Source: Verrucomicrobiota bacterium | Lineage (GTDB): Bacteria; Verrucomicrobiota; Kiritimatiellia; CAIQIC01 | Direction: 5' to 3' | NCBI GenBank assembly: GCA_004321905.1 | Contig: SCQF01000018.1 | Location: 1-40,536, forward strand | DNA length: 40,536 nucleotides | Shown here: positions 30,514 through 40,103 of the stretch, piece by piece | Numbering within the stretch: position 1 is the stretch's first letter | How the letters are laid out: each line of letters begins with the position of its first letter | The notes under the pieces: generated by a model | The model's database searches: none | What the model was told of the DNA's origin: nothing | What the model saw: only the letters and a program-made list of their open reading frames with translations | Position numbers and translations under genes: made by a program

Positions 30514-31284
30514 TCAACTTGTGGCTTCACTATGCGACGGTACCGCGGAAGTCAACGCGCTGAGTTGGTCACGCAGCAGCGCGGCGCGCTCATAATTTTC
30601 TGACGCCACCGCACGATCCAGTTCTTCGCGCAAGCGCTCCGTTTTGCTCCGCGGGCGGCGCTTGCTGATTTGCTCGGTCAGTTCATGCAGCGTGGCCAGC
30701 GCCGGCGCGGCCACGGGCAGATCACTCAATTCGTGTTCCGTACAAAACGTTTCAATCTCCGCGCGCGCCGTATCGAGCGCCACCAACGCCTCATCGAACC
30801 GCTGACCGGACATTGCTTTCTCCGCGCGGGCGCGGGCATTCATCATCCGCACATAGGGATAGAACGGCAGGAAGGCGCGCCGCATTTCTTCCGGCGCATG
30901 CCGAATGACGTACTGGATGATTTTCAAATTGTGGTTCGTATCGCGGATCACGCAATCGAACTCCCGCAACGCGAAACAGGCGATGTAGCGGTAATAGAAC
31001 TGCATCGCCTCCTGTTGCAACGCGCCACAGTTTTTTTCGTCCAAGCGGAGCGCCGGATCATGGGCCGGCAACGTCTGCTCCAGCGTCAGATAGTGTTGCA
31101 ACAGCGTTGGCGCGCCGTGCGGTTTCTGTCCATCCGGCCGCCCTGAAGGCTGCATCTGAAATACACCCAGATCCATCCGGAGTTGCACCGCCACATAGCC
31201 GTCCTCTGTCCGCACCCAGCGGGCCGTCACGCGCTGCGGGTCAAAATCCCAGTCGCGCAAAATATGGTTCAGGTCTTCGCTCAT
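30514..31284 (-). CDS. UVR-motif protein
   Basis: 256 residues. The C-terminal segment LREELDRAVASENYERAALL followed by RDQLSAL is the UvrB/UvrC-type UVR motif. The N-terminus (LNHILRDWDFDPQRVTARWV, DGYVAVQLRMDLGVFQMQPS) and the central helical domain are shared with PVC hypothetical proteins as far as I recall. The role may be in a stress or repair complex; McsA-like proteins also carry this motif, but the Cys motifs of McsA are absent. Confidence 0.75.
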   Translation of the reverse strand: MSEDLNHILRDWDFDPQRVTARWVRTEDGYVAVQLRMDLGVFQMQPSGRPDGQKPHGAPTLLQHYLTLEQTLPAHDPALRLDEKNCGALQQEAMQFYYRYIACFALREFDCVIRDTNHNLKIIQYVIRHAPEEMRRAFLPFYPYVRMMNARARAEKAMSGQRFDEALVALDTARAEIETFCTEHELSDLPVAAPALATLHELTEQISKRRPRSKTERLREELDRAVASENYERAALLRDQLSALTSAVPSHSEATS

Positions 31285-31382
31285 ACGCTATTGCCTCGGC
31301 ACACTATAGCGTTCGCTGTCCGCCTTTGCAAACGGGCCACCGCGGCGGTTTTTTTGTAGCATATCGCGTGCCGTTCGCTTGC

Positions 31383-31469
31383 TTTTCCAAGGTTTGGAAA
31401 ACAACGCGGTTACGTTTTCCAAGCCTTGGTCGCCTTTGGCGCCGCCGAAGGCGGGTAAACCTTGGAAAA
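31383..31469. repeat. Composite paired palindrome with nested repeat (inverted copy)
   Basis: The first unit TTTTCCAAGGTTTGGAAAA (31383-31401) is intact; after 13 bp the second unit (31415-31469) is split by a CGCCTTTGG...CCGAAGGCG palindrome plus GGGTAAAC. The reverse complement matches the composite at 23757-23811 closely. It lies just upstream of recD2; the region 31285-31496 holds nothing else obvious. Confidence 0.85.
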
Positions 31470-31496
31470 TTCTACGTTGCCGCTATTCTGTGCGCC

Positions 31497-33704
<2,208 letters not shown>

Positions 33705-33707
<3 letters not shown>

Positions 33708-33752
33708 GGGCGTCGCCGGTGACACCCGCAGGCGGAGCAAGCTGCGCCCCTA
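33705..33752. repeat. Palindrome supplying the stop codons of two convergent genes
   Basis: Outer arms TAGGGGCG (33705-33712) and CGCCCCTA (33745-33752), with partial inner pairing (GCCGGTG/CACCCGC, GGCGGAG). The first TAG ends recD2, and the complementary CTA ends the cupin gene. Could act as a bidirectional terminator. Confidence 0.65.
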
Positions 33753-34226
33753 CATGAAAAGTTTCTTCAGCTTGGCAAGGAAGGCCGGGGCTTCGGGGGC
33801 GCCTTCGGCGGGAGCCCAGGCGACTTTCTCGTGCGATAGGAGTGGCGCGTAGGGGCCAGCCTTGGCCTCGAAGATCATTGAACCGGGTTCCAGCATCACC
33901 GAGGTATGGAACATGCCGGCGGGAATCGTCACGGCAAGGTTCTCGCCGCCAGCGGCGAGTAAAGTGGTTTCGGTGATGTTGCCTTGCGCGTCGAAGAAAA
34001 CAACGCCCATTTTGCCGCGGATAATGATCATCGTCTCATCCTTCACGGGATCGGCATGGCAGTGCGGCGGGATGTAGGTATCCGGCTCGCCGGCGTTATA
34101 GAGGCGGTTGCAGGGCGACTGTTCGCTGTAATGGATGTTGAGGTTTTTGCGACGCCGCGGCGCCGCGGCGGCCTGCGTGCACAGTTCATCGAGCATCTGT
34201 GTCGTAGTGATTTTGATCTGGTTCAT
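33750..34226 (-). CDS. WbuC-family cupin-fold protein
   Basis: 158 residues. RRKNLNIHYSEQSPCNRLYN, PDTYIPPHCHADPVKDETMI and IIRGKMGVVFFDAQGNI form the WbuC-type cupin with metal-ligand histidines (PHCH). WbuC-like genes often lie in O-antigen loci, but here none follow; the DegT aminotransferase is 3 kb upstream. Enzymatic role unproven. Confidence 0.85.
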   Translation of the reverse strand: MNQIKITTTQMLDELCTQAAAAPRRRKNLNIHYSEQSPCNRLYNAGEPDTYIPPHCHADPVKDETMIIIRGKMGVVFFDAQGNITETTLLAAGGENLAVTIPAGMFHTSVMLEPGSMIFEAKAGPYAPLLSHEKVAWAPAEGAPEAPAFLAKLKKLFM

Positions 34227-34243
34227 GGCGTTTCCTGATTTTT

Positions 34244-34307
34244 GCCACAGAGGTCACAGAGAGCACCGAGTTCGGAATTGCTCTGCGACCTCTGTGTTCT
34301 CTGTGGC
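34244..34307. repeat. CACAGAGG-type inverted repeat
   Basis: GCCACAGAGGTCACAGAGAG pairs with CTCTGTGTTCTCTGTGGC across a short centre. A half copy (TTCCGTGTGCTCCGTGG) is at about 420-437. Common intergenic repeat type in PVC genomes (recollection). It sits between the cupin and the ThuA gene and touches the ThuA stop. Confidence 0.75.
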
Positions 34308-35111
34308 TATTTCTTTTCCGGTGCCGCCCAGACCACCGCATTGGCGATGATCTTTTGGATGGTCGGATCGAAATAGACCGGGTTCGTCTCGTGGCCGATC
34401 TGGAAGTAAAACATCTTGCCCTTGCCGATATGCCACACGAAGCCGAGCTGCGAAGGAACTGTGCCGCCGTCCTTCTTCGTGTAGACGCCGTCGAAGATTA
34501 CCTGCTCCGGCGTCGGCACCGCGTAGGGATTGGTCGTAGCGCTCGGTATGTACGATGTTGAATTCCGCCGGCACACCTTGGGCGATGGGCTGGTCCTTGG
34601 CAAGCGTCGTCACCTTGAGGTTGGTGCAGTCGTTGACGTAAGCGCCCCACGCAGCGACATGGCCCTTGGGTTTGACGGAATTCAGCAGTTCCTGCTTAGT
34701 TTCGGACTGACTCATCAGCGCGATGTTTGGCTTGGCAAAGTGCGCCGAGTGCAGCGCGATGAAGCCCATGCCATCTTCTTTGACGCGCTTGACGATCTTC
34801 TGCACGAGCGCATCGTTTACATCTTTGTGTTTTTTGTGGCCCCACCAGACCAGCACGTCGCAGCGGTTGAGCAAGCTATCCGGCAAACCTTGATCGGGAT
34901 CGTTCAAGCTGGCGGCGAGAACTTCCCAGCCGTCGAGACTTTTCAAGCCGTTGGCCACAGCGCCATTGATGTCGTGGGGATACACATTCTTTGGCGCGGT
35001 ACCCTCCGACCAAACCACCACGCACCGCTTGCCGTCCGCTGCCATGAGATTACCCGCCAGCATCACGCCGACCGCCAACAGGCCGAAACGAGTCCACACA
35101 CCCTTATGCAT
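34307..35111 (-). pseudogene. ThuA-like secreted protein, frameshifted
   Basis: The first frame (35111 to about 34545) gives a signal peptide (LLAVGVMLAGNLMAADGKRC) and the ThuA core (CVVVWSEGTAPKNVYPHDIN, FIALHSAHFAKPNIAL, FNIVHTERY). It then turns to nonsense (DQSLRGADAGAG). The expected continuation TNPYAVPTPEQVIFDGVYTK, with GFVWHIGKGKMFYFQIGHET and VVWAAPEKK, is in the next frame down to the stop at 34307. One extra base near 34540 explains it. ThuA-like proteins belong to the type 1 glutamine amidotransferase fold and are linked to sugar use. Either a recent inactivation or a sequencing error. Confidence 0.85.
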
Positions 35112-35190
35112 AGTTTTCTCCGGTTAGTTTGGTTGTTCATCTTGTACCCGCTTTGGCACGCGCGGCGCGGAGCATAGCGCATGGCGGGGA

Positions 35191-35241
35191 TTTTCCAAGC
35201 CTTGGAAAAACCACGGGTTCCGTTTTCCAAGGCTTGGAAAA
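35191..35241. repeat. Paired palindrome repeat
   Basis: TTTTCCAAGCCTTGGAAAA (35191-35209) and TTTTCCAAGGCTTGGAAAA (35223-35241), 13-bp gap; both units perfect palindromes. Upstream of the two-CW protein gene. Confidence 0.95.
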
Positions 35242-35315
35242 TTCGGCGCGCGCGGCATTTTTGTGCTTGCTCTGGACCACCAAATCATTAGTCTTCGGTA
35301 CAAGGCGGTGAGGTT

Positions 35316-35615
35316 ATGACAAAACAAAACTGTTGGGAGTTTATGGCCTGTGGCCGCGAGCCGGGCGGGGCGAAAGCGGCCGAACTCGGCATATGCCCGG
35401 CGGCCACGGAGACACGGCTGCATGGCGCGCACGACGGCAAAAATGGCGGACGCGTCTGCTGGGTGGTCGCCGGTACGCTCTGTGAAGAAAAGGTGCAAGG
35501 CCGGTTTGCCGCCAAGCTGACGAGTTGCCGCAATTGTCCTTTTTATTTACAGGTTCGGAAGGAAGAGCGTTCAACGTTCATTCTGAGCGCGCCGCTACTG
35601 AGTCGGTTGCACTAA
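35316..35615 (+). CDS. Small two-CW-type cysteine-rich protein
   Basis: 99 residues. NCWEFMACGREPGGAKAAEL, GICPAA, GKNGGRVCWVVAGTLC and SCRNCPFY match a small family with two Cys-Trp units, probably binding metal or a redox cofactor. GGTGAGG lies before the ATG. Related sequences often sit next to sensor or chemotaxis proteins. Eight cysteines. Located between the ThuA pseudogene and rsmD. Confidence 0.75.
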   Translation: MTKQNCWEFMACGREPGGAKAAELGICPAATETRLHGAHDGKNGGRVCWVVAGTLCEEKVQGRFAAKLTSCRNCPFYLQVRKEERSTFILSAPLLSRLH

Positions 35616-35662
35616 GATCACCGCCTTGCTGCGGGCGGATTTCGTGTTACGCTCCTCAACTT

Positions 35663-36256
35663 ATGCGCATCACAAGTGGATTATTACGCGGACGGACGTT
35701 GAAGTCGCCGCCGGGTGACACGCGGCCGACCCAAGACAAGGTACGGCAGGCAATTTTTTCGGCGCTGGGCGATTTTACGGACGGCGCGCGCGTGCTGGAT
35801 TTGTTCGCCGGCAGCGGCGCGCTGGGACTGGAGGCGTGGAGCCGGGGCGCGGCCGCAGTGGTTTGGGTGGAGGAAGACCGGCGTGCGCTGACGGTACTGA
35901 AAGAAAATCTGTGCCAGCTTTGCCCCGGCGCCGGCGCGAAGACTAGATGCATCGGCACGGACGTGTTTAAGTTTCTGGAAGCGTGGCCCAAGCATGAGCC
36001 AGCGGTCGTTTTCGATCTGGTGCTGGCCGATCCGCCGTATGACCGTTTCGGTGAATATCGCCGCCTGGAAAAGACCTTGCCCGCGCTGGAGGCGGGGCCT
36101 ATTCTGCGGCCCGGCGGTTTTTTGGTGTTTGAGTTTGGCGCCCGCGAAGAACCGGTGGTGCGCGCGGGTTGGACGCTGATCTGGGATCGGACCTATGGCG
36201 GGACGCGGGTGGTGATGTACCGGCGGGATGACGGCCATGAAGAAAAAACAAAATAA
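35663..36256 (+). CDS. rsmD: 16S rRNA (guanine966-N2)-methyltransferase RsmD
   Basis: 197 residues from MRITSGLLRGRTLKSPPGDT. RPTQDKVRQAIFSAL, the SAM loop LDLFAGSGALGLEAWSRGAA and the catalytic LADPPYDRF motif identify RsmD. The ORF is open upstream, but the family begins at this ATG. It overlaps coaD by about 20 bp, the usual rsmD-coaD pairing. Confidence 0.94.
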   Translation: MRITSGLLRGRTLKSPPGDTRPTQDKVRQAIFSALGDFTDGARVLDLFAGSGALGLEAWSRGAAAVVWVEEDRRALTVLKENLCQLCPGAGAKTRCIGTDVFKFLEAWPKHEPAVVFDLVLADPPYDRFGEYRRLEKTLPALEAGPILRPGGFLVFEFGAREEPVVRAGWTLIWDRTYGGTRVVMYRRDDGHEEKTK

Positions 36257-36791
36257 ACGGGCGGCGATTTATGCGGGCACATTTGACCCGATGACGCTCG
36301 GGCATTTGGATTTGATCGAACGGGCGGCGCATATTTTCGACCGCCTGATCGTCGCAGTGGCGGAACATTCGCGGAAAAATCCGCTGTTTTCCATGGAAGA
36401 ACGGCTGGCCTTGGCGCGCGCGGTGGTCAAGCACCTGCCGAACGTCGAGGTGGATCGTTTTTCCGGCCTGTTGGTGAATTATGCGCGCGCCAAGGGCGTG
36501 CACGTGTTGGTGCGCGGTTTGCGCGTGTTTTCTGATTTCGAGTTTGAATTCAAGATGGCGCTGACCAATCGCGCGATGACGCCGGACGTGGAAACGGTCT
36601 TTCTGATGACGAAAGAAGATTATAGCTTCTTGAGTTCCAGCACGGTGCGCGAAGTGGCGGAATTGGGCGGACATACCGAGCAGTTTGTGCCGGCAGTGGT
36701 CCATACCGCGCTAAAGCGGAAACTGGGCGCGGCGGCAGTTCAGACGGCGGAGCGCAAGCGGCGGAGCCAGCAGTTGGCGGTGGATGAGTGA
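36237..36791 (+). CDS. coaD: Phosphopantetheine adenylyltransferase
   Basis: 184 residues. Fourth step of coenzyme A synthesis. AIYAGTFDPMTLGHLDLIER holds the TxGH motif; LVRGLRVFSDFEFEFKMA and DYSFLSSSTVREVAELGG complete the family pattern. About 20 residues longer than usual at the C-terminus. ATG 36237 is chosen (GGCGGG 9 nt upstream); ATG 36228 in the same frame is possible. Overlaps rsmD. Confidence 0.94.
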   Translation: MKKKQNKRAAIYAGTFDPMTLGHLDLIERAAHIFDRLIVAVAEHSRKNPLFSMEERLALARAVVKHLPNVEVDRFSGLLVNYARAKGVHVLVRGLRVFSDFEFEFKMALTNRAMTPDVETVFLMTKEDYSFLSSSTVREVAELGGHTEQFVPAVVHTALKRKLGAAAVQTAERKRRSQQLAVDE

Positions 36792-36796
36792 GGGGC

Positions 36797-37248
36797 AAAA
36801 AAGAACCGTAGAATACCGAACAAGGAAGTTCGAATGTCGAAAGACAGAAATTTTGATTTGGAAGAACGGTTGATTACTTTTGCGGTGCGCATTCTACGCG
36901 TAACAGATGCCCTGCCGCGTACCGTGACCGGAAATCACGTACGCGGGCAATTGGTCCGGAGCGGAACATCACCGGCCCCCAATCATGGCGAAGCGCAGAG
37001 CGCCGAATTGCGGATGGACTTTGTACATAAAGTTAAAATTGTGCTTAAAGAGTTGCGTGAAACGAAGGTTTGGCTGCTTATTATTGCTCGCGCTGGACTC
37101 ATCAAGCCGGAAACGAAACTTGATCCGGTGATTAGAGAGACTGACGAATTGATTTCCATATTTGTTAAGAGTGTACAAACGGCTGCGAAAGTTCAGAGGT
37201 GACTTCGCCGTTCATCATTCCTTTGTTCGATATTCTGCGGTTCAGTTT
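36797..37248 (+). mobile_element. Inverted-repeat cassette carrying a four-helix-bundle gene (IVS-like)
   Basis: The left arm from 36803 begins GAACCGTAGAATACCGAACA; the right arm, read on the minus strand from 37243, begins GAACCGCAGAATATCGAACA. Imperfect similarity extends about 40 bp on each side. The arms enclose the four-helix-bundle gene and could pair in RNA to form a long stem, as do the ends of 23S rRNA intervening sequences that encode the same protein family. The cassette separates coaD from yceD. Confidence 0.65.
36834..37202 (+). CDS. Four-helix-bundle protein (S23/IVS-encoded family)
   Basis: 122 residues. FDLEERLITFAVRILRVTDA, GNHVRGQLVRSGTSPAPNHG and FVHKVKIVLKELRETKVWLL are the hallmark of the small four-helix-bundle family first known from 23S rRNA intervening sequences and also found as Avd in diversity-generating retroelements. 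No reverse transcriptase or target gene is in the window. Its start codon lies inside the left inverted arm. Likely RNA-binding. Confidence 0.88.
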   Translation: MSKDRNFDLEERLITFAVRILRVTDALPRTVTGNHVRGQLVRSGTSPAPNHGEAQSAELRMDFVHKVKIVLKELRETKVWLLIIARAGLIKPETKLDPVIRETDELISIFVKSVQTAAKVQR

Positions 37249-37249
37249 T

Positions 37250-37714
37250 ATGAAGATCGAAATTCCCAAACTCGCGCCAGAGGGCGAGCAATTTACCGGC
37301 GCTGAGCCGGCAGCATTACTGCAGCTGGATGTGCCGGAGCAAATCCGGGCGGAAGGGCCGATTCAATATGATTTTTTCGCCCAACTCCTCGGCCACGAGT
37401 TGGTTGTACGAGGGAGTTTATCCGCAGATTTGGCAGTGACTTGCGGACGTTGCGCGGAAATGTTCTCGACAAACATGGCGATTTCGGATTTCCTACGCAC
37501 CTTTGATTTGTCCGGCGGGCAAGAAATCGTTGACCTGACGGACGACATCCGGGAGGAGGTGCTGTTGCACCTGCCGCACTACCCGGTGTGCAAGCCGGAC
37601 TGCCAGGGGTTATGCCCGCAGTGCGGTTGCAACCTCAACCAAGGCGCGTGTGACTGTAAGGCGCAGGCGGCGGATCTACGCTGGTCCGGCTTGGATGGGC
37701 TAAAGTTGAAGTGA
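37250..37714 (+). CDS. yceD: YceD/DUF177 family protein
   Basis: 154 residues from MKIEIPKLAPEGEQFTGAEP. The C-terminal CKPDCQGLCPQCGCNLNQGA with CDCK and the inner CGRCAEMF are the DUF177 zinc-binding pattern. The gene precedes rpmF-plsX-fabH as in many bacteria and is thought to act in 23S rRNA metabolism. It begins just after the cassette's right arm, and its ribosome binding site is poor, so the cassette may have altered its 5' region. Confidence 0.88.
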   Translation: MKIEIPKLAPEGEQFTGAEPAALLQLDVPEQIRAEGPIQYDFFAQLLGHELVVRGSLSADLAVTCGRCAEMFSTNMAISDFLRTFDLSGGQEIVDLTDDIREEVLLHLPHYPVCKPDCQGLCPQCGCNLNQGACDCKAQAADLRWSGLDGLKLK

Positions 37715-37741
37715 TCGGAAGCTTGTTGAAAGGAGCGCGTC

Positions 37742-37930
37742 ATGGCGGTTCCCAAAAGGAAAAAATCGAAAAGTCGTATCCGGATGCGTAAGGCGCATCT
37801 GAAGCAACCCATGCCGGCGGCCAAGCCGTGTCCGAAGTGTGGCGAGCCGCACTTGGCGCACCGTGTCTGCCCCGCTTGCGGCAGCTATAACGGACGGCAA
37901 GTGCTGATCAAAGCGTCGGACGAAGATTAA
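37742..37930 (+). CDS. rpmF: 50S ribosomal protein L32
   Basis: 62 residues. MAVPKRKKSKSRIRMRKAHL with a zinc ribbon CPKCGEPHLAHRVCPACG (four Cys). AAAGGAG lies 7 nt upstream of the ATG. The neighbourhood yceD-rpmF-plsX-fabH is the standard arrangement. Confidence 0.97.
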   Translation: MAVPKRKKSKSRIRMRKAHLKQPMPAAKPCPKCGEPHLAHRVCPACGSYNGRQVLIKASDED

Positions 37931-37938
37931 TTTCGGCC

Positions 37939-38949
37939 ATGCGTATCGCCGTTGACGCCATGGGCGGAGACTACGCTCCGCTGGAGATTGTGGCTGGCAC
38001 GATCGAAGCCGCGCGGACCTTGCCGAACATCAGCAAGCTGTTCCTCGTCGGCGACGAGTCCGCCATTCGGAAAGAATTCGCCAAATACGGCGAAATCTCC
38101 GCCAAGATTGAGGTGCGCCACTGCACCGAGGTCATCGGTATGGAAGAGTCGCCCGCCAACGCGGTGCGGCGCAAGAAGGATTCTTCGATCAGCCGGGCCT
38201 TGGATCTCGTCAAGCACGGCGAGGCCGATGCCGTTTTTTCCGCCGGCAACACCGGGGCGGCGGTCGCGGCCACAACGCTCAAACTGCGTACGCTCGAAGG
38301 CGTCGAACGCCCGGCCATCGCCACCGTGATTCCCTCGCCGACCAAGCCTTTCATCCTGATTGACGCGGGCGCGAATCCGGATTGCTCACCGCGGCGGTTG
38401 GCACAGTTTGCGGTGATGGGCAGCGTCTACGCGCGCGAAATCGTCGGCGTGGCCGAGCCAAAGATCGGCCTGCTCAGCGTCGGCACAGAAGATTCAAAGG
38501 GTAGTGGTTTCACGAAAGAAGCGTTCCAAATCCTGGAAAAGTCGCATCTGAATTTCGCCGGTAACGTCGAAGGTCACGACTTGTTCGAGGGCAAGGTGGA
38601 TGTGATCGTTTGCGACGGCTTTGTCGGCAACGTTGTGCTTAAGAGCATTGAGTCGGTGGCCCACGCGATGAAAGTCTGGCTCAAGGAAGAATTTACCCGC
38701 ACCCCCATTCGCATTTTAGGCGCCATGTTGCTCAGGAACGCCATCGGCGCCATCAAGAAAAAATCCGACCCCAGCACCTACGGCGGCGCGCCTTTGCTCG
38801 GCGCGAACGGCGTGTGCATCATCGGCCATGGCGTTTCCAACGCCCGCGCAGTTTGCAACGGCATCCGCGTCGCCGGCGAGTGGGTCAGTCATCGCCTCAA
38901 CGAACAAATCGTCGAGGGCTGCAAGAAGCTGGAGTCCATCACGGCATGA
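37939..38949 (+). CDS. plsX: Phosphate acyltransferase PlsX
   Basis: 336 residues. Converts acyl-ACP to acyl phosphate for phospholipid synthesis. MRIAVDAMGGDYAPLEIVAG, SAGNTGAAVAATTLKLRTLE, DAGANPDCSPRRLAQFAVMG and VCDGFVGNVVLKSIES are characteristic. The fabH ATG overlaps its stop (ATGA). Confidence 0.96.
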   Translation: MRIAVDAMGGDYAPLEIVAGTIEAARTLPNISKLFLVGDESAIRKEFAKYGEISAKIEVRHCTEVIGMEESPANAVRRKKDSSISRALDLVKHGEADAVFSAGNTGAAVAATTLKLRTLEGVERPAIATVIPSPTKPFILIDAGANPDCSPRRLAQFAVMGSVYAREIVGVAEPKIGLLSVGTEDSKGSGFTKEAFQILEKSHLNFAGNVEGHDLFEGKVDVIVCDGFVGNVVLKSIESVAHAMKVWLKEEFTRTPIRILGAMLLRNAIGAIKKKSDPSTYGGAPLLGANGVCIIGHGVSNARAVCNGIRVAGEWVSHRLNEQIVEGCKKLESITA

Positions 38950-39950
38950 GTACTACCGCGCTGCGTACGGTGTCCATTCTTGGCACCGGTTCCTATATCC
39001 CCGAAAAGGTCATCACCAACGCTGATTTGGCGAAGATCGTGGACACCAACGACGAGTGGATTGTCTCGCGTACGGGTATGAAGGAGCGCCATCAGGCGCG
39101 GCCCGACGAGGCCGCCTCCGATATGGGCGCCGCCGCCGCGCGCCAGGCGATGGAATCCGCTGGCGTCACCGCCGATCAGATTGGCATGATCGTCTGCGCG
39201 AGCATCACGCCCGATATGCCGTTTCCCAGCACCGCCTGCTACGTGCAACGGCTGATCGGCGCGCACAACGCTTTCTGCCTCGACATCACGGCCGCGTGCT
39301 CCGGCTTTATCTACGCACTGGAGCTGGCCAAAAATGCGATCTGTGCCGGTCAGGTGGATACCGCGCTGATCATCGGCACCGAAAAATTGACCAGCGTCGT
39401 GGACTGGCAGGATCGCCAGACCTGCGTGCTCTTTGGCGATGCTGCCGGGGCGGCCATCGTGGGCGCGCGCGGCGCGCCGCACGGCATCCGTGCCACGGCG
39501 CTCGGCTCCGATGGCCGTCTGGCCGAGTTGCTCATGTTGCCCGGCGGCGGCAGCCGGAATCCGACTTCGCCGGAGACCATTGAAAAACGCCTGCACTATA
39601 TGAAAATGAGCGGCCGTGATGTCTTCAAACACGCCGTCACGCGCATGATCGAGGCCTGTCAGAAAGCGATTGCCAAAGCCGGGCTGACGATTGACGACAT
39701 CGCGTTGATCATTCCGCACCAAGCCAACCTGCGGATCATCGAAGCCATCGGCCACCGCCTCGGTGCGCCGGCGGAAAAATATTTCATCAATATCGAAAAG
39801 TACGGCAACATTTCCGCCGCTTCGATCCCCGTCGCGCTCGACGAAGCGGTGCGGTCAGACCGCATCAAGCAGGGCGACAAGATTGTGCTGGTCGCCTTCG
39901 GCGGCGGCTTCACGTGGGGGGCCGCCGTGGTGGAGTGGGATAAAAACTAA
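38946..39950 (+). CDS. fabH: 3-oxoacyl-[ACP] synthase III
   Basis: 334 residues. Starts fatty-acid synthesis from acetyl-CoA and malonyl-ACP. SILGTGSYIPEKVITNADLA start, catalytic Cys118 (ITAACSGF), His in IIPHQANLRI and Asn in EKYGNISAASIP. Translationally coupled to plsX. Last gene of the operon; a paired palindrome follows at once. Confidence 0.96.
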   Translation: MSTTALRTVSILGTGSYIPEKVITNADLAKIVDTNDEWIVSRTGMKERHQARPDEAASDMGAAAARQAMESAGVTADQIGMIVCASITPDMPFPSTACYVQRLIGAHNAFCLDITAACSGFIYALELAKNAICAGQVDTALIIGTEKLTSVVDWQDRQTCVLFGDAAGAAIVGARGAPHGIRATALGSDGRLAELLMLPGGGSRNPTSPETIEKRLHYMKMSGRDVFKHAVTRMIEACQKAIAKAGLTIDDIALIIPHQANLRIIEAIGHRLGAPAEKYFINIEKYGNISAASIPVALDEAVRSDRIKQGDKIVLVAFGGGFTWGAAVVEWDKN

Positions 39951-39951
39951 G

Positions 39952-39999
39952 TTTTCCTAACTTTGGAAAACCCGCCCTTTTTTCCCAAGGCTTGGAAGT
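39952..39999. repeat. Paired palindrome repeat, slightly degenerate
   Basis: TTTTCCTAACTTTGGAAAA (39952-39970) and TTTCCCAAGGCTTGGAAG (about 39981-39998), about 30-bp period, directly after the fabH stop. Confidence 0.75.
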
Positions 40000-40103
40000 T
40001 ATCCGCTCCATGACTGCTCTTTACCTGAAAAACGGTAAAAATAAACGTTGAAGAATTTCAGGCGGCATGCTTCGCTGGTGTGTATTTAAGAGCGAGGTAA
40101 TCT

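Noticed and set aside
31107..31496. N-terminal extension of recD2 by 130 codons
   Set aside because: The extension consists of antisense UVR-gene sequence and palindromic repeats; the helicase family starts at 31497.
36834..37202. Diversity-generating retroelement suggested by the Avd-like four-helix-bundle protein
   Set aside because: No reverse transcriptase, template repeat or variable repeat is seen in the window.
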